The notes under the pieces: model-generated
What the model saw: the letters and a program-made list of their open reading frames with translations, nothing else
What the model was told of the DNA's origin: nothing
Database searches by the model: none
From: Pseudomonas putida
Lineage (GTDB): Bacteria; Pseudomonadota; Gammaproteobacteria; Pseudomonadales; Pseudomonadaceae
DNA: 64,000 nt
Assembly: GCF_009883635.2 (NCBI RefSeq)
Contig: NZ_CP026115.2
Location: 6,014,001 to 6,078,000, forward strand
Reading direction: 5' to 3'
Translations under genes and position numbers: made by a program
Shown here: positions 26,241 through 34,943 of the stretch, in pieces
Layout of the letters: each line of letters begins with the position of its first letter
Position numbering within the stretch: the stretch's first letter is position 1

Positions 26241-28502
26241 TTATTTAGCGGCCACCTGCCACCACGCGGGGAACATCTGCTGCACCCGTTGTTCTGCGAA
26301 CCGTTCGTCGATCAGCACCAGCACGCCGCGGTCCTGGTCGCCACGAATGACCCGCCCGGCGGCCTGGATGACCTTGCGTACGCCGGGGTACAGGTAGGCG
26401 TAGTCGAAGCCGGCGCCAAACTGCCGGCCCAGGCGCTGCTTGAATTGTTCGTTGACCGGGTTGACCTGGGGCAGGCCGAGGGTTGCGACGAAAGCTCCGA
26501 TCAGCCGCGTGCCAGGCAAATCGACCCCTTCGCCGAACGCCCCGCCGAGCACGGCAAAGCCCACCCCCTGCCCGTCCGCCACGAAGCGATCAAGAAACGC
26601 CTGGCGCGCGCTTTCGTCCATGCCTGGTGCCTGGGCCCACAGCGGGATGCCAGGATGATGCTCGGCGAGCAGGCTGGCCACCTGCTGGAGGTAGTCGAAG
26701 CTGCTGAAGAACGCCAGATAGTTACCTGGCTGACGCTGGTACTGCTCGGCAATCAGCGCGGTGATCGGTGCCAGTGAAGCCTGGCGTTCGCGATAGCGAG
26801 TCGAGACCTGACTGGCAATGCGCACCTCAAGCTGCTCGGCACGGAACGGCGCCGCCACTTCCAGCCAAGCGGTATCAGCCGGCATACCAAGCAGGTCGGT
26901 GTAGAAAGGCCTCGGGCTCAAGGTGGCGGAAAACAGCGTCACACTGCGCGCTGCCTGCATGCGCGGGGCAAGCAGCCGGGCTGGAGTGACATTGCGCAGG
27001 CACAGACTGGCCAGGCGCCGCTTGCGCGGGCCTTCGCGCAGGCTGACGTCAAACAGGAAATGCTCGTCGAACAGTTCGGCTACACGGCTGAACTGCAGCG
27101 CCTGGTAGAAGAACTGCAGGACCTGGGCATCGACCTCGGCAGGTGTTTCATTCATGCGCTCCTGGATCAATCCGATGCATTGCTGCAGGGCACGCAGAAA
27201 GGCCTCCGGCAACTGATCGCTGGCCTGATACGGCACGTGCTGGTCCTTGTACAGCGCGTTCCACTGCCGATTGAGCCGGTCCAGGGCACTGCCGAGCCCC
27301 TGCGGCTTGCTCTGGCGCAAGGCAAGCAACTGGCCCTGGTCGAGGCTGGCGCTGTACATGCCGCGCCCGCGTTCGACCAGGTTGTGCGCCTCGTCTACCA
27401 GCACCGCGACCCGCCACTGGTTGAGCTGGGTCAGGCTGAACAGCATGGCGTGGGCGTCGAAATAGTAGTTGTAGTCGGCCACCAGCACGTCCACCCAACG
27501 GGCCATTTCCTGGCCGAGGTAGTACGGGCAGACCTGGTGCGCCAGCGCCACCTCGCGCAAGCCGGCGCGGTCAAGCATAGGCCGCAAGGCCGCCGCTGCC
27601 CGTGCAGCGGGCAAGCGATCGTAGAAACCTTTGGCCAACGGGCAGGACTCGCCGTGGCAGGCTTTGTCCGGGTATTCACAGGCCTTGTCGCGGGCGATCA
27701 GTTCAAGGGTGCGCAAAGCCGGCTGCGGCGTGCCCGCGCTGATCTGGCCCAGCGCGTCCAGTGCCAGCGCCCGCCCCGGCGTCTTGGCCGTGAGGAAAAA
27801 CACCTTGTCCAGTCGCTGCGGGACCATGGCCTTGAGCAGCGGGAACAAGGTGCCGAGCGTCTTGCCAATGCCGGTGCTGGCCTGGGCCATCAGGCAGCGC
27901 CCGGTACTGACCGCCTTGTACAAGGTTTCAGCCAGTTGCCGCTGCCCCTGGCGAAACTCCGGGTAAGGAAAGCCCAGAGCCTGCAACCCCTGGTCGCGCT
28001 CGGCAAGGCGCTGTTGCTGGGCCTGGGCCCAGGCGAGAAACCGCTGGCACTGCGTTTCAAAGAAGTCCTGCAATTCATCGGCGCGAAAATGCTCGCTGAT
28101 CAGTGTCTGGCTGTCGTTGTCGACATCCAGATAGACCAACGCCACCTCGACGGCCGGCAGCTGCCGCGCCTGGCTCAGCAGCCAGGCATAGACCTTGGCC
28201 TGGGCCCAATGCAGCTGGCGGTGATTGGCAGGCTGGCGTGCCAGGTCGCCGCGGTAGGTCTTGATCTCTTCCAGGCGGTTGGCGGCCGGGTCATAGCCAT
28301 CGGCACGCCCTCGCACCAGCAAGCCCTGGTACTTGCCCTCGAGGGCGACTTCCGCTTCATAGCCTGCGGCGCGCCGAGCGACCACACGGCGGTGCCCTTC
28401 GATACCTTCCTGCGCCGTGGGTGAAGGGGTGAAGCGCAAGTCCAGGTCACCGACCTTGGCGCTGAACTCACACAACGCCCGCACCGCCACGCGGTAGCTC
28501 AC
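26241..28502 (-). CDS. Fe-S cluster DinG/XPD-like DNA helicase
   Basis: The 753-residue protein is an SF2 helicase of the XPD/DinG group. An N-terminal nuclease-like segment (about 1-150, with EIKTYRGDLARQP) precedes the core. Walker A is MAQASTGIGKTLGTLFP, the DEAH box is VLVDEAHNLVERG, and the C-terminal motif VIRGDQDRGVLVLIDERF is typical. Four cysteines between motifs Ia and II (KACEYPDKACHGESCPLA then HQVCPYYLG) have the spacing of the XPD iron-sulphur domain. The start is the GTG at 28502, overlapping the FAN1 stop (GTGA), so the helicase is co-translated with the nuclease. It most likely unwinds 5'-3' at damaged or branched DNA and delivers substrate to FAN1. Confidence 0.88.
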   Translation of the reverse strand: MSYRVAVRALCEFSAKVGDLDLRFTPSPTAQEGIEGHRRVVARRAAGYEAEVALEGKYQGLLVRGRADGYDPAANRLEEIKTYRGDLARQPANHRQLHWAQAKVYAWLLSQARQLPAVEVALVYLDVDNDSQTLISEHFRADELQDFFETQCQRFLAWAQAQQQRLAERDQGLQALGFPYPEFRQGQRQLAETLYKAVSTGRCLMAQASTGIGKTLGTLFPLLKAMVPQRLDKVFFLTAKTPGRALALDALGQISAGTPQPALRTLELIARDKACEYPDKACHGESCPLAKGFYDRLPAARAAAALRPMLDRAGLREVALAHQVCPYYLGQEMARWVDVLVADYNYYFDAHAMLFSLTQLNQWRVAVLVDEAHNLVERGRGMYSASLDQGQLLALRQSKPQGLGSALDRLNRQWNALYKDQHVPYQASDQLPEAFLRALQQCIGLIQERMNETPAEVDAQVLQFFYQALQFSRVAELFDEHFLFDVSLREGPRKRRLASLCLRNVTPARLLAPRMQAARSVTLFSATLSPRPFYTDLLGMPADTAWLEVAAPFRAEQLEVRIASQVSTRYRERQASLAPITALIAEQYQRQPGNYLAFFSSFDYLQQVASLLAEHHPGIPLWAQAPGMDESARQAFLDRFVADGQGVGFAVLGGAFGEGVDLPGTRLIGAFVATLGLPQVNPVNEQFKQRLGRQFGAGFDYAYLYPGVRKVIQAAGRVIRGDQDRGVLVLIDERFAEQRVQQMFPAWWQVAAK

Positions 28503-30178
28503 TGTGACTCGCTCCAGCGTACATGGCAGACCGCCACCGGCAAGCCATGCTCGGCACAGAACTCCAGCCAACGAAGCTGGTTGTCCTGCAGGCGGTCACC
28601 CGGGCCCTTGACCTCGATCATCCGGTAGCGCTGTTGCTCCGGCCAGAACTGGATCAGGTCGGGCATGCCAGCGCGGTTGTTGCGGATATCCTGCAACAGG
28701 CGCAGGAAGCACTGTTTCAGGTGCTCGGCGGGCAGGCACGCCAGCGCCTGATCGAGCAACGCTTCGCTGAGCATGGGCCAGAACACGAACGGCGATTGCA
28801 GGCCTTGCTTGGCTGTGTAGCAATCGAGGATGGCCTGACGATGGGAGCCCTCGTCCAGGCGGCCCAGGCAGGCCGCGAACGGTGCCGCACGCCGTTGCTG
28901 GAAATCGCTGTCATGCAAGTCCTGGGGCGCCGCCTGGAACGGGTTGAAGAAGGCACCTGGAACCGGGGCAAAAATCGCCTCCCAGCACAGCAGACCGAAC
29001 AGGCTGTTGAACAGGGTGTTTTCCACGTAATGCGCCTGCCCTCCCGCTTGCGCCAGGTATTGGCGCACGGCCTCCTCGACACCCAGCGCTGCCTGCTCGC
29101 GCGGCAACTCCAGTTCGATCAGCTCCAGGGCGGGTGCGCGCCGGCGGCGCTGCACAGGCCCGCCGAGCTTGCGTGCCAGCCGCGGCAGCATGCGTTCCAG
29201 GGCTTGCACTTCCAAGGCGTTGGCCGGTGCGGCCGCCAGCTCCAGGGCCAATGCGTGGGCCTGCTGCCAACGCTCGCTGCGCTCGTATACGCGCACCTGG
29301 CGGATACGCGCTTGCGCATGGCTGCTACGGGCATAAACTGCCAGGGCCTGGTCCCAGGCACCCAGGCGCTCGCACTGCTGGCCAACGGCGAACAGCAGCC
29401 GCCCATGGCGCCGGGCGAGCCATGGGTTGTCGATACTCAGGCCTGCCAGTGTCGCCAGGATCGATGCAGGGTCCTCACCCTGTTCCAGGCGCTCGGCACA
29501 CTGGTGCAGCGCCATGGCCTGGTCGACCTCGGTGCGCAGCTGCAGGGCACGCGAGTCGGGGCTGAACGGTACCTGCTCGAAACGCAGCAGGCCCAGGTCA
29601 GCCAGCACGAAGTCCGACCAGTCCTGGTACAGGTTGCCGAAAAACAACAGGCGCATGCGATCGCACAGCGGCTGCAGGCACCATTGCACGATACCCACCG
29701 GGGCCTGGGCGAACCACTCGCGCAAGGGCCTGGGGGCCATCACCAGGGGCCGCAGTTGCTCCAGCAGGTCGCCCTTGGCCGCCCGCGGACGGCTCAACTG
29801 CCCGGCAAACCCGAGGGCGAGTTCATCCTTGCGCAACAGCGCGAACAGCTGCTCAAGGCTCAGGGTCTCGGGCTCGCGCACCCAGCCCAATGCCAACAGC
29901 GGTTGCAGGGCCGCCATGCTGTCACCGATTTCGGCATAGTCCAGACGGTCACAGCGAAACAGCTCGCCTTTGCGCATCACCATGCGCACCATCAGCGCCT
30001 GGGCCGGCTGCGCCAGCTCGGCAAAGGCATGGAGAAAGGCCAGCTCCTGCTCTTCGAGCAGGTCGGCATAACGTGACTCGACCCACAGCAGCACCTGGCG
30101 GAAGTTGTGCAAGTAATACAGCGGGTCATCGACGGAGTGGGCGATCACAGGACGGGGTCGGGCAAAAAGAGTGAGCAC
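28499..30178 (-). CDS. FAN1-type VRR-NUC structure-specific nuclease
   Basis: The 559-residue protein has the length and layout of the structurally known Pseudomonas FAN1: an N-terminal SAP/HTH-like region (YYLHNFRQVLLWVESRYADL), a central helical TPR-like part and a C-terminal VRR-NUC domain. Catalytic residues of the PD-(D/E)xK type are in place: Asp507 in AGMPDLIQFW, then Glu522 and Lys524 in MIEVKGPGDRL, followed by the helix QDNQLRWLEF. FAN1 cuts 5' flaps and helps unhook interstrand cross-links. The gene overlaps the helicase start by 4 bp; the two probably form one repair unit. It is an isolated two-gene operon, with no SOS box noticed upstream. Confidence 0.92.
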   Translation of the reverse strand: MLTLFARPRPVIAHSVDDPLYYLHNFRQVLLWVESRYADLLEEQELAFLHAFAELAQPAQALMVRMVMRKGELFRCDRLDYAEIGDSMAALQPLLALGWVREPETLSLEQLFALLRKDELALGFAGQLSRPRAAKGDLLEQLRPLVMAPRPLREWFAQAPVGIVQWCLQPLCDRMRLLFFGNLYQDWSDFVLADLGLLRFEQVPFSPDSRALQLRTEVDQAMALHQCAERLEQGEDPASILATLAGLSIDNPWLARRHGRLLFAVGQQCERLGAWDQALAVYARSSHAQARIRQVRVYERSERWQQAHALALELAAAPANALEVQALERMLPRLARKLGGPVQRRRRAPALELIELELPREQAALGVEEAVRQYLAQAGGQAHYVENTLFNSLFGLLCWEAIFAPVPGAFFNPFQAAPQDLHDSDFQQRRAAPFAACLGRLDEGSHRQAILDCYTAKQGLQSPFVFWPMLSEALLDQALACLPAEHLKQCFLRLLQDIRNNRAGMPDLIQFWPEQQRYRMIEVKGPGDRLQDNQLRWLEFCAEHGLPVAVCHVRWSESQ

Positions 30179-30233
30179 TGTTTATACATACAGATAGAGC
30201 ACCCAGGCAAGCACCAGGGTTCATTCCGCCGAC

Positions 30234-31544
30234 CTACCGACGAATGGTGCCGAACGCCAGGTCCCCTGCCAGGTTTTCCAACGCCTCCACCAGTGCCTCG
30301 GGCTGCTCGCCCAGCCACGTCAGCGCCAGATGCTGCCGGTAACGCCCGTGCAAACTGAATTGCTCACCCGCCAGCACTTGCAATGCCGAGCCCGCTGTCG
30401 CCGCCATGGCGTGTGTGCCCACCATCGACAGTGACAGGCGCACCCACAAGGCGCACCCGCCATCCGGCATGTCGAAGTCCACCTGCCTGCCCAGGACCGT
30501 ACGCAAGTGCTGGCCAAGTTGCTCCATACGCCCCTGCAGCGCCAAGCGTATTTGGCCTAGCTGCTCATCGATTTCGCCTGTCGCGATCATCTGCGCCAGC
30601 GCCTGCTGCCGCATCGGCGCAAGCTGGAAGGCGCGCTGGGCAAACGCTTCCGGCAAGGCCGGGTGGCCCCCGAGCACGTAGGCATAAGGTGCCTCGGCCC
30701 CCACTGAGAACTCGAGCGAACCCAGCACCAGCAACCAGCGCGGGTCAACGCAATCGCGCAAGCGCCTCGTTGGCATGGCAAAGCACAACTCGCTGTCCAG
30801 ATCGTTCTCCAGCAACCAGACTGGATGAAGTGCCAGCAGATCACCGAGTTGCTGCTGAACTCGCTGGGGCATCAGGCGTCCCACGGGCATCCCCAGGCAC
30901 GATGGCATGATGACCATGCGCACCGGTTCACATCCCAGCAACCTTGAAAGACTGGCGATATCCAGGCTGCCGCAGCTTTCCAGCGGTACCTCGATGACCC
31001 GCATGTCGCAGCGTTGCAGCGTGCGCAGGATCCGCCAGCAGCACGGCGAAGCGACCAGCACGGTAGCGCCTCGCAGCGCCAGCGCCAGCAGCAGGGTTTC
31101 CAGTACGGCCTGCACATCCGGGCCCAGGTGCACATCTTCCGGCCTCCAGAATTGACGGGAAGACCGCGTGTAGCGCTCTGCCAACGCATCACGCAGGCGT
31201 GGCCCGCCCAGCATGCGCGCAGGCCGCCCGCGCAGCCGCCCCAGGCGCCGCTCATGGGCGCACAGTGCGCGCTCCAGCTGCGGCTGCGCCGGCAGCGCAT
31301 GGGCCGCGTCGACCTGGCCTGCCTGGATGCCGGCCTGGGCGAAGTAGCCGGACTTTGGTACCGAGCGCACACGCCCTTCGTGTTCGAGCAGGTTGTAGGC
31401 GGCCTGCACCGTGGCCAGCGAAACACGCAGGCGCCTGGACAAGGCCCTCAACGAGGGCAAGCGTGGCTGCCCGCCCCGCTCCGCCTCGTCGATCAACGCA
31501 ACCAAGTAGCGGTACACCACCTGATAGGCGAACTCACGGCCCAT
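30234..31544 (-). CDS. MocR-like regulator lacking the PLP lysine
   Basis: The 436-residue protein joins an N-terminal GntR winged helix (LPSLRALSRRLRVSLATVQA AYNLLEHEGRVRS region, residues 25-65) to an aminotransferase-like domain, the MocR layout. The pocket is degenerate: where active relatives have a G-T/S-F-S-K motif, this one reads LVLGSLEFSVGAEAP with no lysine, though an acidic motif LLENDLDSELCF resembling EDDYDSEF remains. It therefore cannot bind pyridoxal phosphate in the usual way and may sense another ligand or none. The ATG at 31544 overlaps the stop of the upstream unknown gene by one base, so the two are co-translated. The target is unknown. Confidence 0.78.
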   Translation of the reverse strand: MGREFAYQVVYRYLVALIDEAERGGQPRLPSLRALSRRLRVSLATVQAAYNLLEHEGRVRSVPKSGYFAQAGIQAGQVDAAHALPAQPQLERALCAHERRLGRLRGRPARMLGGPRLRDALAERYTRSSRQFWRPEDVHLGPDVQAVLETLLLALALRGATVLVASPCCWRILRTLQRCDMRVIEVPLESCGSLDIASLSRLLGCEPVRMVIMPSCLGMPVGRLMPQRVQQQLGDLLALHPVWLLENDLDSELCFAMPTRRLRDCVDPRWLLVLGSLEFSVGAEAPYAYVLGGHPALPEAFAQRAFQLAPMRQQALAQMIATGEIDEQLGQIRLALQGRMEQLGQHLRTVLGRQVDFDMPDGGCALWVRLSLSMVGTHAMAATAGSALQVLAGEQFSLHGRYRQHLALTWLGEQPEALVEALENLAGDLAFGTIRR

Positions 31545-32917
31545 CAGGGTGATGCCTTGCGCGCCAACGTGCGCGGGACGGCCTCACATGCCAGCAAGCG
31601 CAGCTGCACATCCCGTCGCGCCAGGTTGGCCAGCAAGTGCCGCATACCAGGCCCCAGTCGCCCTTTGTAGACCATGCGCAGTTGCGCAAGCGTCAGACCG
31701 CTGGTGTTCACTATCCAGTCCTTGACCGCATCGGGGCAGCTTTTGCCTTGCAGGGCCCGATGCAGGTAAGGCAATGCGACCAGCATGTCAGCGTGCCGGG
31801 ATTGCAGAAAATGCTCTAGCCCTGCCCCCTGATCGGCAAACGGCCGGTACAGCATGCAGGCGAGCTGAGTCTGTTCGAGGCCATATGACTTGGCCAGGCG
31901 AGCCTGCTGTGGCTGCGCCTCAGCATTCGGGCTGACCAGGCGCAATGCTTGCCTGGGTGCAACAGGCGCCTGGCAGCGAGCGGCCAGTTCATGCAACTGC
32001 GACAGTGCAAGCGGATCGACAAACGCCGACAGCGGCGTGGCGTGCCGCGCCGGCTCGAAACACCCTCCCAGTGCCTGGTCCAGTTCCCCCTCACCGAGCA
32101 GCTGCGCAAACAGATCGTCGATCACGATAACCCGCAGCGGCAATGCTCTCGACTGTGCGCTGCATGGCGAGGCATGCGCCCCGCCCGGTGAGCCGGCGGC
32201 GGCATGCAGCTGGCCCAGGCAGTTGGCCAAGTTTTCAACACATTGATGCAGCGTGTCCGGGGCTTCTACACCTGCCTGGCGCAGGCTCCGCCGGGCCCAG
32301 GCCGCAAACCGCCGCCGCTGGCTGGCCGGCATGGCGGTGACCAGCGCATCGGCGCTCGGGTAGGTGACCAGCGCCAGACGAAGGGCATCGGCCAGCTCCA
32401 GGTGCGTGCGACTGCCCAGCAGCGCGTCCGGGCTCGCATCGACGAGGTGGCCGAACAAGAGCAAAGCTTCACGTGCCAACGGCCTATCCCGAGCCATGGC
32501 GTCGGCCTGACGGCAGAAAGGTATCACCGCAGCGCCATCGACCATTTCCAGTTGCACGCGCGGGTCGTCATGCATGAACAAGGCGTTGAAGTGGCGCTCG
32601 TGCTGCTCCAGTTGCGCACTGCTGGTTGCCGGCAAACAGCTCACCAGCACGCGTAATTTGAACGTCACGGGGGCCCGCAAGGCGATGCTCAGCTGGGCTG
32701 CACGCAAGATCGCCAACAGCCGGGCACTACGGCGATCGCCCCCCTGCATCACCAGCAACCTGAACGTACCGATGTATTCCGGCCCACCGGCGGCCACCAG
32801 CAAACGCTGGATCAACAGTTGCAGCGAAACACGTTGTTCCTTGGACATATGGCTCAACAGGCGCTCCAGCACCTGTTGGTAGATAAAGTGCATAGCCTGG
32901 TCGTGAACAATACTCAC
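31544..32917 (-). CDS. protein of unknown function coupled to a MocR-like regulator
   Basis: I do not recognise this 457-residue protein. It has no signal peptide or membrane segment, is rich in leucine, alanine and arginine, and looks mostly helical (FIYQQVLERLLSHMSKEQRV; RLLAILRAAQLSIALR). The middle (about 245-265) is a low-complexity linker (AAAGSPGGAHASPCSAQS), suggesting two domains; the C-terminal part has ACMLYRPFADQGAGLEHFLQ and a basic tail. It is the first gene of a two-gene unit with the lysine-less MocR regulator and follows a 386-bp AT-rich gene-free stretch. The tight coupling suggests the two proteins act together, for example as a sensor-regulator pair. Confidence 0.6.
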   Translation of the reverse strand: MSIVHDQAMHFIYQQVLERLLSHMSKEQRVSLQLLIQRLLVAAGGPEYIGTFRLLVMQGGDRRSARLLAILRAAQLSIALRAPVTFKLRVLVSCLPATSSAQLEQHERHFNALFMHDDPRVQLEMVDGAAVIPFCRQADAMARDRPLAREALLLFGHLVDASPDALLGSRTHLELADALRLALVTYPSADALVTAMPASQRRRFAAWARRSLRQAGVEAPDTLHQCVENLANCLGQLHAAAGSPGGAHASPCSAQSRALPLRVIVIDDLFAQLLGEGELDQALGGCFEPARHATPLSAFVDPLALSQLHELAARCQAPVAPRQALRLVSPNAEAQPQQARLAKSYGLEQTQLACMLYRPFADQGAGLEHFLQSRHADMLVALPYLHRALQGKSCPDAVKDWIVNTSGLTLAQLRMVYKGRLGPGMRHLLANLARRDVQLRLLACEAVPRTLARKASP

Positions 32918-33303
32918 GGCGTCACCTCACAACTTCATCCGCCGCACAAGCGGGTCGCCTATTAAAGGTGCAGCGAATTTAACTTTAAGAAATTTCCTAC
33001 AGCAAAACGGGAAACTTTGAAGTTGCGAAAATCTGTCGCCATGCCATTGAAAAATAGGGCCCCTTCTCCACCACACGCTCCTTGCGCCAAGTATCATTGC
33101 GCCATTATCGAGCCTTGAAAAGGGATTAAAAGATACAGATGCCGACTAAAAAACCATTCAGAAATCAGAAATCACACAATATGCAGACAACAGGAAAATG
33201 CCTTATAGAAAAGGACGCTTAAAGAGATGAACCATTACTTGTTGGCAACATTCAATTACAAAGCCGCGACTAAAACCTATTCAAGATAGCCGGCCCCCAT
33301 GCA
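32918..33303. other. AT-rich gene-free region upstream of the unknown/MocR operon
   Basis: These 386 bases hold no credible gene. Compared with the rest of the window they are strongly AT-rich (for example TTTAACTTTAAGAAATTTCC near 32980 and several A-runs), and they should carry the promoter of the unknown/MocR unit. I see no clear palindromic operator. Silencer-protein binding, as on acquired DNA, is possible. Confidence 0.5.
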
Positions 33304-33697
33304 AAAAACCGGGCATACGCCTAATGCCAGTCAGTTAAGCGCGTCGGGGCTGACAGGTGCCCGCCTTCGCCCTTTAAGCGCCTGTGAGATCGAGCGCCGC
33401 CCGCGCGGCGCATCGCGAGCTATCGCTCGCTCCTACGTTTGTTTCGGGCCAGTAACGCCTGTGACTGGCGCGCGCGACCGCCTTGTTGGTACGACGCGAT
33501 ATCGAGACATGCACCAAGGCGGTCGCGCGCCAATGCCACAGGAATGATTGGCCCGAAACAGACGTAGGAGCGAGCGACAGCTCGCGATGCGCCGCGCGGG
33601 CGGCGCTCGATCTCACAGGCGAAGTAAATACCTCGACGAACACCTCTGCGCCCAGATCGCTATTAACTGACTGGCATTAGGCATGAGCCCGGTTTTT
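33304..33697. repeat. giant imperfect palindrome with embedded REP units
   Basis: The whole 394-bp stretch reads as an inverted repeat centred at about 33500. Outer arms of 35 bp (33304-33338 and 33663-33697) match except for a few bases beside the CCGGG/CCCGG ends. Inner arms of about 105 bp (33380-33485 and 33515-33620) carry facing REP-like units (GCGCGGCGCATCGCGAGC and its complement) and the paired words GGCGGTCGCGCGC/GCGCGCGACCGCC. The segments between (33339-33379 and 33621-33662) are diverged. It carries no gene. It may be a MITE-like element, a REP-derived cruciform or a very strong transcription barrier between two minus-strand units. Confidence 0.8.
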
Positions 33698-33714
33698 CGT
33701 CGCCAAACATGCTG

Positions 33715-34737
33715 TCAGGCTGACGCCATGTCCAGCACCACCCGCCCACCACAGGGGCATCCGTCCATGTAGCGATGGGCCTCGACCACTTCGGAGAACG
33801 GGTACACCTTGATGATCTGCGGTGTCAGCAACTGATCGGCGGTGAACTGGTTGATATCGCGCAAGGCCCGTTGCAGCGCCACTTGGTCCTGGCTGATACC
33901 CAGCTCCGGCTTGCCGGTGAAGTTGCCGATGCAGTGCACGTAGAACTGGATGTTCTTCTGGAACGCCGCGCAGGCCGGGAACGGCGTCTGGTTGCCTCCC
34001 TGCAGACCGTACAGCACCAGGCTGCCACGTGGCGCCAGCACATCGCCGAGCAGCGACATCTGTGGCCCGCCCATGCCATCGAGGACCATGTCCACGCCGC
34101 GGCCATCGGTGTACTTGCCAACCTGCATGAGCAGGTCCTGCTCTTCGGTGACGATCACCTTGTCGGCCCCAAGGGCCAGCAGGTATTCACGCTGCTCGGG
34201 CTCCTTGGTGGCGGCGAACACCTTGAGGCCAAGCGCCTTGCCCAGTTGCACGAAGGCGGGCCCGGCACAATGGCTGGCATCGGTGACCAGCGCGGTCTGC
34301 CCGGCCTTGGCGCGTGCCAGGTCGACGTAGGCGAAGTAGGCGATCAGCAGCGGCGTGTAGTGCACGCTGGCCTCGACCGCCGTGAGAAGGTCCGGGTAGC
34401 GGGTGATGGCGGTGCGCGGCAGGACGATGACATCGCCATACACCGGGTGATCGTTGGCACTGGTGGCCGGGAAACTGGCGACCCGGTCGCCCACCGCAAT
34501 GTCATCGACGCCTTCACCGACCGCCGTCACCACACCGGCCATCTCGTGGCCGATCCCCGCGGGCAGACGGGCCTGGGATGGCGCCAGGTTCTGCCGCCAG
34601 AGCACGTCATACCAGCTCACGCCGATGGCCTCGACGCGGATCTGCACCTCGCCAACGGCAGGTGACGGTTCGGCCTGCTCCTCGCATCGGAGCACATCGG
34701 CAGCGCCGAACTTGTGGAAACGGATCATGCGGGACAT
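33715..34737 (-). CDS. mexS: MexS-like zinc-free quinone oxidoreductase/alcohol dehydrogenase (MDR family)
   Basis: The 340-residue protein is an MDR-superfamily oxidoreductase: an N-terminal catalytic domain (GIGHEMAGVVTAVGEGVDD) and a Rossmann domain (VTDASHCAGPAFVQLGKALG; VDMVLDGMGGPQMSLLGDVL). The sequence resembles MexS of P. aeruginosa over its whole length from memory (start SRMIRFHKFGAADVL, WYDVLWRQNLAPSQARLPAG, end CPCGGRVVLDMAS). MexS activity keeps MexT quiet; loss of MexS switches on the MexEF-OprN efflux pump. It is divergent from mexT, the same arrangement as in P. aeruginosa. The zinc ligands of true alcohol dehydrogenases are not evident. Confidence 0.9.
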   Translation of the reverse strand: MSRMIRFHKFGAADVLRCEEQAEPSPAVGEVQIRVEAIGVSWYDVLWRQNLAPSQARLPAGIGHEMAGVVTAVGEGVDDIAVGDRVASFPATSANDHPVYGDVIVLPRTAITRYPDLLTAVEASVHYTPLLIAYFAYVDLARAKAGQTALVTDASHCAGPAFVQLGKALGLKVFAATKEPEQREYLLALGADKVIVTEEQDLLMQVGKYTDGRGVDMVLDGMGGPQMSLLGDVLAPRGSLVLYGLQGGNQTPFPACAAFQKNIQFYVHCIGNFTGKPELGISQDQVALQRALRDINQFTADQLLTPQIIKVYPFSEVVEAHRYMDGCPCGGRVVLDMASA

Positions 34738-34803
34738 CGCATACCTCGCCTGTGTGAATCTCGTATTACCACGGACTTTATCCGGGCTTTTGCCGTTAGA
34801 CCA

Positions 34804-34840
34804 TCAGTGGCTATTAATAGTCGACATGCCTGTCATCGAT
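34804..34840. promoter_or_regulatory. candidate MexT binding region
   Basis: In the mexS-mexT gap an ATCA (34803-34806) is followed by the perfect 10-bp palindrome CTATTAATAG (34811-34820), then GTCGAC and ATCGAT (34835-34840). These are parts of the nod-box-like words described for MexT targets, though the full consensus is not matched exactly. MexT activating mexS from here would fit the known circuit. Confidence 0.4.
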
Positions 34841-34943
34841 TGGGCACCTGACTTTCCTGTGCATTGGCCCCCGGAAATCCGTGCAGGGTAACAGCCTTTG
34901 GCCTTAAGATTCACCCCTGCTCCACTTCAGGCGAAGCGCACCG

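Noticed and set aside
24571..26397. A 608-codon plus-strand frame over pgm
   Set aside because: Shadow of a conserved phosphoglucomutase; no motifs and unusual composition.
33304..33697. CRISPR array or two small genes in the repeated region
   Set aside because: The repeats are inverted about one centre, not regularly spaced direct repeats, and the short open frames here cross the palindrome and code for mirrored arginine-rich sequence.
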